64,000 nt of DNA from Ferranicluibacter quercicola (lineage in GTDB: Bacteria; Pseudomonadota; Alphaproteobacteria; Rhizobiales; Rhizobiaceae). How positions within the stretch are numbered: position 1 is the stretch's first letter; every line of letters begins with the position of its first letter. Below the pieces are notes generated by a model. The model worked only from the letters and a program-made list of their open reading frames with translations, made no database searches and had not been told where the DNA came from. Positions 27,789 to 36,220 of the stretch are shown in pieces. Where the stretch lies: positions 620,001-684,000 of the forward strand of contig NZ_JAJOZR010000001.1 in the NCBI RefSeq assembly GCF_021168455.1. Direction: 5' to 3'. Made by a program: the position numbers and the translations under genes.

Positions 27789-28211
27789 TCAGCCCCGCCA
27801 GGGATCGATCACGACGACGCCGGTGCCATCGAAGTCGCGGACGTTGCGCGTGACCACGGCGAGACCATAGACGAGCCCCGTGGCCGCGATCAGGGCGTCC
27901 GCCTCGTTGCGCCGGTCGGGAATGTGCAGATGGGCGCAGCGGGTCGCGATCGCATCGTCGACGGCAAGGATCCTCCCGGAGAAGGCCGGCCGCACGTGAC
28001 GATCGAGCCACGCGCGCAGCCGCGCGCCCTGTGCCGCATCGCGGCGCTGGACGCCGAGCACGCCGCGTTCCAGCTCCAGAATGCTGATGGTGGAGAGATA
28101 CAGATCGTCAGGGTCCTGCCCGCGAACCCAATCCGCCACGTTGTCATCCGCCTTGCCATCCCCGAGTTTCCGCAGTTCCGAAATGACGTTGGTGTCGAGG
28201 AGATATTTCAC
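27789..28211 (-). CDS. PIN-domain toxin, VapC/FitB type
   Basis: 140 residues. Type II toxin ribonuclease: the first acidic residue lies in YLLDTNVISELRK, the second in ILELERGV, the third in RRNEADALIAATGLVYGLAV and the last in TRNVRDFDG, giving the complete PIN acidic set. Length fits VapC/FitB. The start overlaps the antitoxin stop by four bases, as in most such pairs. Activity is normally blocked by the antitoxin and released under stress. Confidence 0.92.
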   Translation of the reverse strand: MKYLLDTNVISELRKLGDGKADDNVADWVRGQDPDDLYLSTISILELERGVLGVQRRDAAQGARLRAWLDRHVRPAFSGRILAVDDAIATRCAHLHIPDRRNEADALIAATGLVYGLAVVTRNVRDFDGTGVVVIDPWRG

Positions 28212-28462
28212 GACAGATCCACGTCGCGACTGGCGATGGCGGCGCGTGGCGTGTCGAAACCAATGTCCGACAGGCCGGGCATCGAGAGCACTTCGACAAG
28301 GCTGCGGCGCTTGCCGGTCAGCCGTTCATAGGCTTCGTAGGTCATCAGAACATGCGACGGCCGCCCCCGGTCGGTGATGACGACCGGGCCCTTCAGCGCT
28401 GCCTTCTTGGCGCTGCTCACATCGTGATTGAGTTCGCGGCTCGAAAGGCGGACATGCGTCAT
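28208..28462 (-). CDS. Phd/YefM-family antitoxin
   Basis: 84 residues. The N-terminus VRLSSRELNHDVSSAKKAAL and the GPVVITDRGRPSHVLMTYEA strand-helix are typical of Phd/YefM DNA-binding antitoxins. The C-terminal tail (MPGLSDIGFDTPRAA) would wrap the toxin. An inverted repeat just upstream is the probable autoregulatory site. Confidence 0.92.
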   Translation of the reverse strand: MTHVRLSSRELNHDVSSAKKAALKGPVVITDRGRPSHVLMTYEAYERLTGKRRSLVEVLSMPGLSDIGFDTPRAAIASRDVDLS

Positions 28463-28472
28463 GGAGACCTCG

Positions 28473-28492
28473 ATGTAGAAACATACCTACAT
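28473..28492. promoter_or_regulatory. Candidate operator of the toxin-antitoxin operon
   Basis: ATGTAG (28473-28478) and CTACAT (28487-28492) form an inverted repeat with 8-base spacer, 10 bases upstream of the antitoxin ATG. It overlaps a TATATG/TATGTT stretch that could be the -10. Phd/YefM proteins bind such short palindromes. Confidence 0.6.
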
Positions 28493-28697
28493 ATACGGCA
28501 ATCGCGCGAGAATGGCAATGTCGGCGGAAACGGCGGAGGCAGGCTTTCCCGCCTGCGCGACACGCGGGACGCTCGACCGCGCCGCTTCGATGCTTTAGCG
28601 GTGTCACCGCGCGGGCCGTTGGCAAGACTGGCGTGACGGGCATGGCCCGCCCGACCGTGACGGACGGCAAAACCTTGCGACGGATGAAAGGACCATC

Positions 28698-30341
28698 ATG
28701 GAAGGCGTGACGATTTCCCTGTTCCTGCTTTTGGCCGTGGTGGTCAGCGGCATGCTGGCGCGGATGTCGCCGATCGCCGTGCCGGTGCCGCTCGTGCAGA
28801 TCGGACTCGGCGCGCTTCTCGCGACCGCGACCGGTTCCGCGATCACGCTGGAGCCGACGCTGTTCTTCCTCCTCTTCCTCCCGCCTTTGCTGTTTCTCGA
28901 CGGGTGGCGGATCCCGAAGGAAGGCTTGTTTCACGACAAGGGCACCATTCTGGAACTCGCGCTCGGGCTCGTCATCTTCACGGTTCTCGGCATCGGGTTC
29001 TTCATCCACTGGATGGTGCCGGCAATCCCGCTGCCCGTCGCCTTCGCCCTTGCCGCCATCCTGTCGCCAACGGACCCGATCGCCGTCTCGGCCATCACGG
29101 CCCGGGTCCCCATCCCCAAGCGCGTGATGCACATTCTGGAAGGGGAGTCGCTGCTCAACGATGCCTCCGGCCTCGTCTGCATGCGCTTTGCCGTGGCGGC
29201 CACGCTCACCGGCACGTTTTCGGCCGGCGAAGCGGTACTCACCTTTCTGTGGCTTGCGATCGGCGGCATTGCCGTGGGGCTCGGGGTGACGTGGCTGGTG
29301 ACGCGCGCTAAGGACATCGTCTCGCGCAAGCTGGGCGAGGAGACCGGCTCGCAGATCCTCATCAGCATCCTCATTCCGTTCGGTGCCTATCTGCTGGCCG
29401 AACACCTGCATTGCTCCGGCATTCTCGCGGCGGTCGCAGCCGGCATCGCCATGAGCTACGAGGAGCAGCGCGGCAAGGTGCTCGCCGTAACCCGCGTGCG
29501 CCGCGCCGCCGTGTGGGATACGGTGCAGTTCACCATGAACGGCATCATCTTCGTGCTGCTCGGCGAACAGCTTCCCGGCATCGCCTCCGGTGCGGCGCGC
29601 ATCGTCAGCGACACCGGACACCTGCATCCGATCTGGCTCGGCTATTACGTCGTCGCCATCATGCTGGCGCTCGCAGGTCTCAGACTGGCCTGGGTCTGGG
29701 TGTCCCTGCGCTTCACCCTGTTCAAGGCGGCCCGTCGTGGAGAGGTGATCCACAAGCCGAGCTGGCGTCTCGTCGTCGCGATCTCGGTCGCGGGTGTGCG
29801 CGGGGCGATCACGCTGGCCGGCATTCTCACCCTGCCGCTGGTCATGAACGACGGTACGCCCTTCCCGGCCCGCGATCTCGTGATCTTCCTCGCCGCCGGC
29901 GTCATCATCGTCTCCCTCGTAACCGCGAGCATCGCGCTGCCCGCCCTTTTGCAGGATCTCGAACTGCCGCCCGAGCCCTCCCACCAGCGCGAGGAGGACG
30001 ATGCCCGCATCGCTGCCGCGGAAGCCGCGATCAAGGCCATAGAAGCCACGCAGCATCGCCTCGGCAACGGCCGGAACGATGCCGATCTCTATGCCGATGT
30101 CGGCACGCGCCTGATGGAGGTCTATCGCCAGCGCATCGACGGGCGGTCGCGGTCGGGCGACGAGAACGACCAGATCCGCAAGGTCGAGGAGATCGAGCGG
30201 ATCCTGCGGCTTGCCGGCGCCCGCGCCGAGCGCGACCAGATCCTCAAGATGGCGCGTGCGCGCAAACTGCCCGACGAGATGGCGCGCCGCCTTGTGCGCG
30301 AGATCGACCTGACCGAGGCGCGCCTGAGTTCGCCGACATGA
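28698..30341 (+). CDS. Na+/H+ antiporter, CPA1 (NhaP) family
   Basis: 547 residues. About twelve membrane segments in residues 1-420, then a hydrophilic, helical C-terminal tail of about 120 residues. Conserved CPA1 motifs: LSPTDPIAVSAI (ion-binding Asp) near residue 120, EGESLLNDASGLV near 150 and SVAGVRGAITLAGIL near 360. It exchanges sodium or potassium for protons across the inner membrane. AAAGGA lies before the ATG. The tail may sense cytosolic conditions. It stands alone, followed 106 bases later by the 6-phosphogluconate dehydrogenase gene. Confidence 0.94.
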   Translation: MEGVTISLFLLLAVVVSGMLARMSPIAVPVPLVQIGLGALLATATGSAITLEPTLFFLLFLPPLLFLDGWRIPKEGLFHDKGTILELALGLVIFTVLGIGFFIHWMVPAIPLPVAFALAAILSPTDPIAVSAITARVPIPKRVMHILEGESLLNDASGLVCMRFAVAATLTGTFSAGEAVLTFLWLAIGGIAVGLGVTWLVTRAKDIVSRKLGEETGSQILISILIPFGAYLLAEHLHCSGILAAVAAGIAMSYEEQRGKVLAVTRVRRAAVWDTVQFTMNGIIFVLLGEQLPGIASGAARIVSDTGHLHPIWLGYYVVAIMLALAGLRLAWVWVSLRFTLFKAARRGEVIHKPSWRLVVAISVAGVRGAITLAGILTLPLVMNDGTPFPARDLVIFLAAGVIIVSLVTASIALPALLQDLELPPEPSHQREEDDARIAAAEAAIKAIEATQHRLGNGRNDADLYADVGTRLMEVYRQRIDGRSRSGDENDQIRKVEEIERILRLAGARAERDQILKMARARKLPDEMARRLVREIDLTEARLSSPT

Positions 30342-30447
30342 GCGCAACACGCCGACAGCGCCGGCAGGAGGTTCCCTCGGGCTCGAACCGGCCTACATAA
30401 AGGCTGCCGCCACCAACCGGCGACAGAAGCAGGAAGGTTTCAATCCA

Positions 30448-31458
30448 ATGCAGATCGGAATGATGGGACTGGGCAGGATGGGCGCCAACATGGTGCGCCG
30501 CCTGCTGCGCGGGGGCCACGAATGCGTCGTCTACGACATCAACCCGGCAAGCGTCGCAGCCCTGGTTGCGGAAGGTGCCGTAGGTGCCGCCTCGGTGGAG
30601 GAGCTGGTGTCGAAGCTCGCAAAGCCGGCGGCCGTCTGGCTGATGCTGCCGGCGGCGATCACCGACGAGAACCTCGAGCGCGTGGCCGCCCATATGGTGC
30701 CGGGCGATATCATCATCGACGGCGGCAACTCGTTCTACCATGACGACGTCGATCGCGCCGAACGCCTCTCGGCCCGGTCGCTGAACTATGTGGACGTGGG
30801 AACGAGCGGCGGCGTCTGGGGTCTCGATCGCGGCTATTGCCTGATGATCGGCGGGCCGGACGATGCCGTGCGCCATCTCGACCCCATCTTCGCAACGCTC
30901 GCCCCGGGCGGCGATATCGATCCCGCCGACATGAGCGAAAACATGAAGACCGCGGATCGCGGCTATCTGCACTGCGGACCGAGCGGCTCCGGCCACTTCG
31001 TCAAGATGGTGCATAACGGCATCGAGTACGGCATGATGGCCGCCTATGCGGAAGGCATGAACCTTCTGAAGGCCGCCAATGCCGGGAAGGCCGATCGCGC
31101 CGCCGATGCGGAAACGAGCCCGCTGCAGCAGCCGAAATATTATCAGTTCGATCTCGATCTCGCCGCCATCGCCGAAGTCTGGCGCCATGGCAGCGTCGTC
31201 AGCTCCTGGCTGCTCGATCTCACAGCCGGCGCCCTGAAGACCGATCCGGACCTTGCCGGCTTCAGCGGCCGGGTGTCGGATTCCGGCGAAGGCCGGTGGA
31301 CCGTCAAGGCGGCGATCGACACCGGTGTGCCGGTGCCCGTTCTGTCGTCGGCGCTCTACCAGCGCTTCACCTCGCAGGGCGAGGCCGAGTTCGGCGACAA
31401 GCTGCTCTCCGCCATGCGCTTCGCCTTCGGCGGCCACCACGAAAAGCCGAAGAGCTGA
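30448..31458 (+). CDS. gnd: 6-phosphogluconate dehydrogenase, short (NAD-type) form
   Basis: 336 residues, matching the short 6PGDH class (about 300-340) that usually prefers NAD, rather than the 470-residue NADP enzyme. Rossmann motif MGLGRMGANMVRRLL, substrate signature DGGNSFYHDD, GTSGGVWGLDRG, and catalytic SGHFVKMVHNGIEYGMM. It oxidises 6-phosphogluconate to ribulose 5-phosphate and CO2. Most rhizobia route glucose through Entner-Doudoroff, so this may be a secondary or gluconate-related enzyme. AGGAAGG lies ten bases upstream of the ATG. Confidence 0.9.
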   Translation: MQIGMMGLGRMGANMVRRLLRGGHECVVYDINPASVAALVAEGAVGAASVEELVSKLAKPAAVWLMLPAAITDENLERVAAHMVPGDIIIDGGNSFYHDDVDRAERLSARSLNYVDVGTSGGVWGLDRGYCLMIGGPDDAVRHLDPIFATLAPGGDIDPADMSENMKTADRGYLHCGPSGSGHFVKMVHNGIEYGMMAAYAEGMNLLKAANAGKADRAADAETSPLQQPKYYQFDLDLAAIAEVWRHGSVVSSWLLDLTAGALKTDPDLAGFSGRVSDSGEGRWTVKAAIDTGVPVPVLSSALYQRFTSQGEAEFGDKLLSAMRFAFGGHHEKPKS

Positions 31459-31472
31459 TCGTCATCGATACC

Positions 31473-31508
31473 GTCCATGGCGGGCAGGCGCACTCGCCCG
31501 CCATGGAC
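31473..31508. terminator. Bidirectional terminator between gnd and the quinone oxidoreductase gene
   Basis: GTCCATGGCGGGC (31473-31485) and GCCCGCCATGGAC (31496-31508) form a perfect 13-bp stem with a 10-base loop, placed between two convergent genes. Confidence 0.8.
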
Positions 31509-31519
31509 CTTCACGGGTC

Positions 31520-32521
31520 TTAGGCGACCTTGATCACGACCTTGCCCTTGGCGCGTCCCGTCTCGACATAGGCCAGAGCCTCGGGCGTCTGGGCGAAGGG
31601 GAAGACTTTGTCCACGACGGCGCTGAGAACGCCCTTGTCGACCAGCCCGGCGATCTGTTCCAGCTGCCGTCCATCGGCGCGCATGAACAGGAAGGAATAG
31701 TGCACGCCGAGGCTCTTTGCCTGCTTGCGCACGCTGCGGCTGATGAGCCGGATGACGAGCTTCAGCAGGCCGTTCAGCTTCAGCGCGTCGGCAAAGCCCG
31801 GATCCGGCGGGCCCGAGATCGAAACGAGATGGCCGCCGGGCTTCAGCACCTTCAGCGATTTCGCCAGCGTCTTCGGGTCCTGGCTGTTCAGCACCACATC
31901 GTAGCCCGAGAGCACCTTCTCGAAGTCCTCCGTCTTGTAGTCGATGACGACATCGGCACCGAGGCTTTTGACGAGCGGCGCATTCTTCGCGCTGGTCGTC
32001 GTCGCGACGGTTGCGCCCAGATGCTTGGCAAGCTGGATCGCGATCGTGCCGACGCCGCCCGACCCGGCCTGGATGAAGACCTTCTGGCCCGGCTTGACCC
32101 GGGCGACATCGACCAGCGCCTGCCAAGCGGTCAGGGCGACGAGCGGGAGCGAGGCTGCCTCGTCCATCGTCAGGGTGCGGGGCTTCAGGGCGACATCGGC
32201 CTCATCGACGGCGATGAACTCGGCGAACGTTCCGACCCGGTTATCCCTCGGGCGGGCATAAATCTCGTCGCCGATCTGGAAGCGGCTGACACCGGGGCCG
32301 ACGTCCACGACGGTACCGGCCACGTCATGGCCGAGCACGAAGGGCGGACGGTAGGGCAGGAACATCTTGAACTCGCCGTTGCGGATCTTGGCATCCAGCA
32401 CGTTGACGGCCGTCGCTTCGATGCGAACGAGCACATCCCTGTCCTGAACCTGCGGATTCGGCCGATCCGCAAGGCGCAACGGGGCATTCTTCCTGTATTT
32501 CTCGACGACAAAGGCTTTCAC
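31520..32521 (-). CDS. Zinc-less MDR-family NADP-dependent quinone oxidoreductase
   Basis: 333 residues from a GTG at 32521 (GGAGA upstream). Medium-chain dehydrogenase fold: GroES-like domain with FVLGHDVAGTVVDVG, then the NADPH-binding IQAGSGGVGTIAIQLAKHLG. The catalytic zinc ligands are missing, as in quinone oxidoreductases/enoyl reductases. It would reduce quinones or reactive enones. The TetR gene lies 91 bases upstream on the same strand and probably controls it. Confidence 0.9.
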   Translation of the reverse strand: MKAFVVEKYRKNAPLRLADRPNPQVQDRDVLVRIEATAVNVLDAKIRNGEFKMFLPYRPPFVLGHDVAGTVVDVGPGVSRFQIGDEIYARPRDNRVGTFAEFIAVDEADVALKPRTLTMDEAASLPLVALTAWQALVDVARVKPGQKVFIQAGSGGVGTIAIQLAKHLGATVATTTSAKNAPLVKSLGADVVIDYKTEDFEKVLSGYDVVLNSQDPKTLAKSLKVLKPGGHLVSISGPPDPGFADALKLNGLLKLVIRLISRSVRKQAKSLGVHYSFLFMRADGRQLEQIAGLVDKGVLSAVVDKVFPFAQTPEALAYVETGRAKGKVVIKVA

Positions 32522-32612
32522 GAGGGATCTCCGGTCTGCTGCGCCCTTGAAACGGGGCATTCGACATAGCTGGGGGCGCTGTTGCACCTGGTTCGGATGA
32601 GGGGTTTGCGGG

Positions 32613-33203
32613 TCAGTCCGCCTTGGTGGCGGGGTTGCGGGAACGGCGGGCCAGAACGTCGATCGCGTCCTTTCCAGCCTGCAGGATACGATCCGAGACG
32701 TCGGCATCGACGGCGCGTGAGAGTTGCAGGGTGCCGATCATCATGGCGAAGATCGCCGTCGCCACATCCTCCCTGTTCTCGACAGCGGCCGGAAGCGCCG
32801 CAGCAAGCTGCAGCACCAGCACGCGGGACTGCGCGGCATACATGCCGCGCGTCTCCGGCGGCTGACGGGAAAGCTCCGGAAGAAGGGCCGCGGAGGCGCA
32901 GCCCTTGCCCGGCTCGTCGCGGTGGTCGGGCGAAAGATAGATATCGACGATCCGCTGAAGCCCGCCCTCGTCCAGCACACCCCGCAGCCAGGTCGCCTGC
33001 TGGCTCAGGGCATCCGAAACGGTCTCCCGCACCAGATCGGCCTTGGAGGGAAAGTGCGGATAGAACGCTCCGTTCGTCATCCCCGCATCTTTCATGATCG
33101 TGGCGAGACCGGAAGCGGCGATCCCGTCCGTACGGAACCGCTCGACGGCGACATCCATGATCCGGCGCCGCGAGGCATCCTTCCGGCCTTTTTCGTAGCG
33201 CAT
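32613..33203 (-). CDS. TetR-family transcriptional regulator
   Basis: 196 residues. N-terminal helix-turn-helix: RRRIMDVAVERFRTDGIAAS and IMKDAGMTNGAFYPHFPSKA, followed by a variable ligand-binding helical domain with a single Cys (KGCASAAL). Closely related in layout to the TetR at 35624, including PSK/TSK-type H4 and the KGCASAALLPELSRQ versus NGCPIAGLSAESR region. Likely represses itself and the downstream oxidoreductase; inducer unknown, possibly an electrophile. Confidence 0.93.
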   Translation of the reverse strand: MRYEKGRKDASRRRIMDVAVERFRTDGIAASGLATIMKDAGMTNGAFYPHFPSKADLVRETVSDALSQQATWLRGVLDEGGLQRIVDIYLSPDHRDEPGKGCASAALLPELSRQPPETRGMYAAQSRVLVLQLAAALPAAVENREDVATAIFAMMIGTLQLSRAVDADVSDRILQAGKDAIDVLARRSRNPATKAD

Positions 33204-33235
33204 GACGCGTGATCTCTCTCTTTTGAATTACGGTC

Positions 33236-33263
33236 ATAATATCATTAAATTCGGATAGTGCAA
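33236..33263 (-). promoter_or_regulatory. Candidate promoter of the TetR-quinone oxidoreductase operon
   Basis: On the minus strand TTGCAC (33258-33263) and TATTAT (33236-33241) are separated by 16 bases, about 35 bases before the TetR start. The stretch is AT-rich, and GAATT...AATTC arms flank it (33225-33252), a possible operator. Confidence 0.62.
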
Positions 33264-33470
33264 TAGTCTCGAGCGCTCATCGCAAGACAGCGGGATGAAC
33301 GCTGCAGACGGGCACAACGAGCCCGGCCTCCGGCGGAGCGGCTCATCTCCCCCAAGATGGATCTGCCGGATGTCGTCGCCATCATCTTCGGCAGGACGCA
33401 CGCTCTGCGCCCGCTGAACAGAAGGCGGGCGCCCGATGCCGTGAAATCGCCGAACGCCCCTGTACGAACA

Positions 33471-33502
33471 AAGGCCGCGCGTCGTCATGGACACGCGGCC
33501 TT
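33471..33502 (-). terminator. Intrinsic terminator after the AcuI/YhdH-like gene
   Basis: On the minus strand AAGGCCGCG (33494-33502) pairs with CGCGGCCTT (33471-33479), followed by TTTGTT. It is 43 bases beyond the stop of the gene at 33545. The rest of the 33204-33544 gap holds only the TetR promoter; no gene is seen. Confidence 0.75.
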
Positions 33503-33544
33503 CGGCTTTCGGGGTACCGGCCTGCAAAAGGCCGGCGGTCGCCT

Positions 33545-34531
33545 TCAGAGATTGACGTCCACGACCGTCCGGCCCTGAACATGCCCGCCCAGAATGCTCT
33601 CGGCCACCGCCGGCACCTGCTCGAGGCCGATGACCGTCGTCGTCCGCGCAAGCTTCTTCAGATCAAGATCGCGCCCGAGACACGCCCACGCCTGAAGGCG
33701 CACGGCCTGCGGGGCGTTGACCGAGTCGATGCCGGCCAGCGTGATGTTGCGCAGGATGAACGGCAGCACCGTCGCCGGAAGGTCGCGCCCCTGGGCGAGG
33801 CCACATGCGGTGACGACGCCACGGTACCGGGTCTGCGCCAGCACGTTCACGAGCGTATGGCTGCCGACACTGTCGATCGCCCCGGCCCAGCGCGGCGTCG
33901 TGATGGGCGCACCCGGCTCCGACAGCGTCTTGCGGTCGATGACATCGGCCGCACCGAGCTCGCGGAGATAGGCTGCCTCCCCGAGACGTCCGGTCGAGGC
34001 GACGACGCGATAACCGAGGCCGGAGAGAAGCGAGATGGCCACCGATCCGACGCCGCCATTGGCGCCGGTCACGAGGATATCGCCCTTGTCGGGCGTGATC
34101 CCGCCATGTTCGAGCGCGAGCACGGAGAGCATGGCCGTGTAGCCCGCCGTGCCGATGGCCATCGCGTCCTTTGTTGACAGCGTGTCGGGAAGCTTGACGA
34201 GCCAGTCGCCGCTCAGCCGGGCTTTCTGGGCAAAACCGCCATGATGGCTCTGGCTCAGGCCCCAGCCATTGGCGACCACGCGATCGCCGACCTTAAAATC
34301 GGGATGCGAGGACGCCGAGACCGTTCCGGCAAGGTCGATGCCCGGCACGAGCGGAAAGCGCTCGATGACCGGGACGCGACCGGTGATGGCCATCCCGTCC
34401 TTGTAGTTCACGGTGGAGTAATCCACGTCCACCGTCACGTTGCCGTCCATCAGGTCGGCTTCGGTCAGGTCGACGAGCTTCGTGGAAAACGCATCGCCAT
34501 CCTTGGCGGTGAGCAGGGCTTTGAACGTCAT
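33545..34531 (-). CDS. AcuI/YhdH-like MDR oxidoreductase (acrylyl-CoA reductase family)
   Basis: 328 residues. Starts MTFKALLTAKDGDAFSTKLV; typical YhdH/AcuI motifs are DVDYSTVNYKDGMAITG, PGIDLAGTV, NGWGLSQSHHGGFAQKARL, and NADPH-binding VTGANGGVGSVAISLL. Members reduce acryloyl-CoA or similar toxic enones with NADPH. AGGAAAA lies close to the ATG. It follows the SDR gene after 37 bases on the same strand, so the two are probably one operon under the divergent TetR. Confidence 0.92.
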   Translation of the reverse strand: MTFKALLTAKDGDAFSTKLVDLTEADLMDGNVTVDVDYSTVNYKDGMAITGRVPVIERFPLVPGIDLAGTVSASSHPDFKVGDRVVANGWGLSQSHHGGFAQKARLSGDWLVKLPDTLSTKDAMAIGTAGYTAMLSVLALEHGGITPDKGDILVTGANGGVGSVAISLLSGLGYRVVASTGRLGEAAYLRELGAADVIDRKTLSEPGAPITTPRWAGAIDSVGSHTLVNVLAQTRYRGVVTACGLAQGRDLPATVLPFILRNITLAGIDSVNAPQAVRLQAWACLGRDLDLKKLARTTTVIGLEQVPAVAESILGGHVQGRTVVDVNL

Positions 34532-34568
34532 TCTGGTTTTCCTGTTGAAGACAAGGGCGGCGCGCGTC

Positions 34569-35357
34569 TTATCCGGCCGTGCGGTAGCGCTCGGCGGCGT
34601 GCTCCTGCCGGGTGTTCGGAAGCATCGCCTGGCGTGCCGCCTGATAGGTTTCCCACTGGGCCGCATCGGGCAGCGGCGGGATCGTCACGGCTTCGCGGCG
34701 ATCATAGCCGACAAGCGCGGCATCGACCAGTTCGGCAACCTCCATGACGCCGCTCATCGTGTTGACGTCGATGCCGGAGTGTTCCCAGATCTCGGTTCGG
34801 GTGGCGGCGGGAAGCACGGCCTGGACATACACGCCCTTCGGACCGAGCTCGACGCTGAGGCTCTGCGAGAGGAAGGTGACGAAAGCCTTGGTGGCGCCAT
34901 AGACGGACAGGGCGAATTCGGGCGCGAGACCGACGACCGACGAGATGTTGACGATGGCACCGGTGCCGGCTTCGGCAAAGCGCGGTGCGACGGCGCTGGC
35001 AAGACGCACGACGGCGGTGGTGTTCAGGGCGACCAGACGGGCCACGTCGTCGGGCGTCTGGGTGAGGAAGCCGCCGCGCAGATTGCCGCCGGCATTGTTG
35101 ATCAGCACGCCGATCGCCGCATCCTCGCGCAGGCGCGCTTCGACGATGTCGAGATCGGCGACGCGGGTGAGGTCGGCCTGGATGATGTCGATGGAGACAC
35201 CGGTTTCCTGGATCAGCCGCGCCGCGACGGCATCGAGCCGGGCCTTGTTGCGGGCGACGAGAACGAGGTCATGCCCGCGGCGGGCAAAACGCTCGGCATA
35301 GACTTCGCCGATACCGGTCGACGCACCGGTGATGAGAACTGCTGGGAGTTTGGACAC
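34569..35357 (-). CDS. SDR-family NAD(P)-dependent oxidoreductase
   Basis: 262 residues. Classical short-chain dehydrogenase: cofactor motif LITGASTGIGEVYAERFARR, NNAG in VLINNAGGNLRGG, catalytic Ser in VNISSVVGLAP and YGATK (Tyr and Lys). Substrate unknown. It is the first gene of a two-gene operon with the AcuI-like reductase and diverges from a TetR gene. Two operator-like palindromes lie directly upstream. Confidence 0.93.
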   Translation of the reverse strand: MSKLPAVLITGASTGIGEVYAERFARRGHDLVLVARNKARLDAVAARLIQETGVSIDIIQADLTRVADLDIVEARLREDAAIGVLINNAGGNLRGGFLTQTPDDVARLVALNTTAVVRLASAVAPRFAEAGTGAIVNISSVVGLAPEFALSVYGATKAFVTFLSQSLSVELGPKGVYVQAVLPAATRTEIWEHSGIDVNTMSGVMEVAELVDAALVGYDRREAVTIPPLPDAAQWETYQAARQAMLPNTRQEHAAERYRTAG

Positions 35358-35386
35358 GATGCACTCTCGCTTTACGAACAGATTCT

Positions 35387-35408
35387 AATGATGACGACTA
35401 TCATCATT
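35387..35408. promoter_or_regulatory. Candidate TetR operator 1
   Basis: Perfect inverted repeat AATGATGA-N6-TCATCATT, 30 bases upstream of the SDR start, in the divergent region with the TetR gene. The half-site ATGATGAC recurs at 35419-35426. Confidence 0.75.
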
Positions 35409-35418
35409 GCTATATTTA

Positions 35419-35432
35419 TGATGACTATCATG
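35419..35432. promoter_or_regulatory. Candidate TetR operator 2
   Basis: ATGATGACTATCAT, a shorter palindrome (ATGAT....ATCAT) that repeats the ATGATGAC half-site and the ACTATCAT end of operator 1. Its centre is 28 bases from the first. Confidence 0.65.
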
Positions 35433-35623
35433 AAACTGTCAATGGCTTTGTTCGGCAAATCTTTCGGCGGCAACCGGGCGGACAGCGAGCACGGCCGGGC
35501 CCGCGGCAGAACGCATCGTCGGCCAGCCATTGCCTTGGCAGGTTGCACCCTCTACAATGATGACCGTGATCATGAATGTCGCCGGCACTGTCCTGTGCGG
35601 CGAAGGCTTGGGAGACGATCGGC

Positions 35624-36196
35624 ATGAAAGTCAGTCGGGAACAGATGGCGGAAAACCGTCTCCGTATTCTGGATGCGGCCAGCAGGCTGTTTCGCGAGAA
35701 AGGGTTCGAAGCGGTGACGGTTTCCGAGGTGATGAAGGCCGCAGGCCTCACCCATGGCGGCTTCTACGGGCACTTCACGTCGAAGGACGATCTGGTGGCA
35801 CAGGCCCTGGCCAGCACGTTCCGGGCGCGGGCGGAGGATACGCAGGACATCGCCGCCTATCTCGACCAGTATCTCACCCCGCGTCATCGCGACAATCCGG
35901 GCAATGGCTGCCCCATCGCCGGCCTCAGCGCCGAAAGCCGCCATCAGGGCGAAGCCGCGCGGGCCGCCATTACGCAAGGCCTGCAGACGCAGATCGCGCG
36001 CATGAGCCGGACGCCGGATGGCGACACGAGCCCTGAGATGCGGCGGGCCGTCATCGGCAGCTGGGCTGCCATGGTCGGCGCCATTATCCTCTCCCGCGCC
36101 ATCGTCGATCCCGACCTGTCCGACGAGGTGCTGCGGGAAACCCGCGCCTGGATCAGGGGAGAGAGCGAAGGGAGCGCCGAACCCGCGGCATCCTGA
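35624..36196 (+). CDS. TetR-family transcriptional regulator
   Basis: 190 residues starting MKVSREQMAENRLRILDAAS, with GGGAGA upstream. Helix-turn-helix VSEVMKAAGLTHGGFYGHFT, then a TetR_C domain with NPGNGCPIAGLSAESR. It diverges from the SDR-AcuI operon, with two palindromes between, so self- and operon-repression is the likely scheme. A single Cys in the effector domain leaves open a redox or electrophile signal, as in NemR-type repressors. Confidence 0.93.
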   Translation: MKVSREQMAENRLRILDAASRLFREKGFEAVTVSEVMKAAGLTHGGFYGHFTSKDDLVAQALASTFRARAEDTQDIAAYLDQYLTPRHRDNPGNGCPIAGLSAESRHQGEAARAAITQGLQTQIARMSRTPDGDTSPEMRRAVIGSWAAMVGAIILSRAIVDPDLSDEVLRETRAWIRGESEGSAEPAAS

Positions 36197-36220
36197 CGGC
36201 AGCGCTTCGCCGAATTCGCC

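Noticed and set aside
28326..30350. 674-codon minus-strand frame opposite the antiporter
   Set aside because: Low-complexity Arg/Asp/Gly/His content, no ribosome site, and the plus strand encodes a clear CPA1 antiporter.
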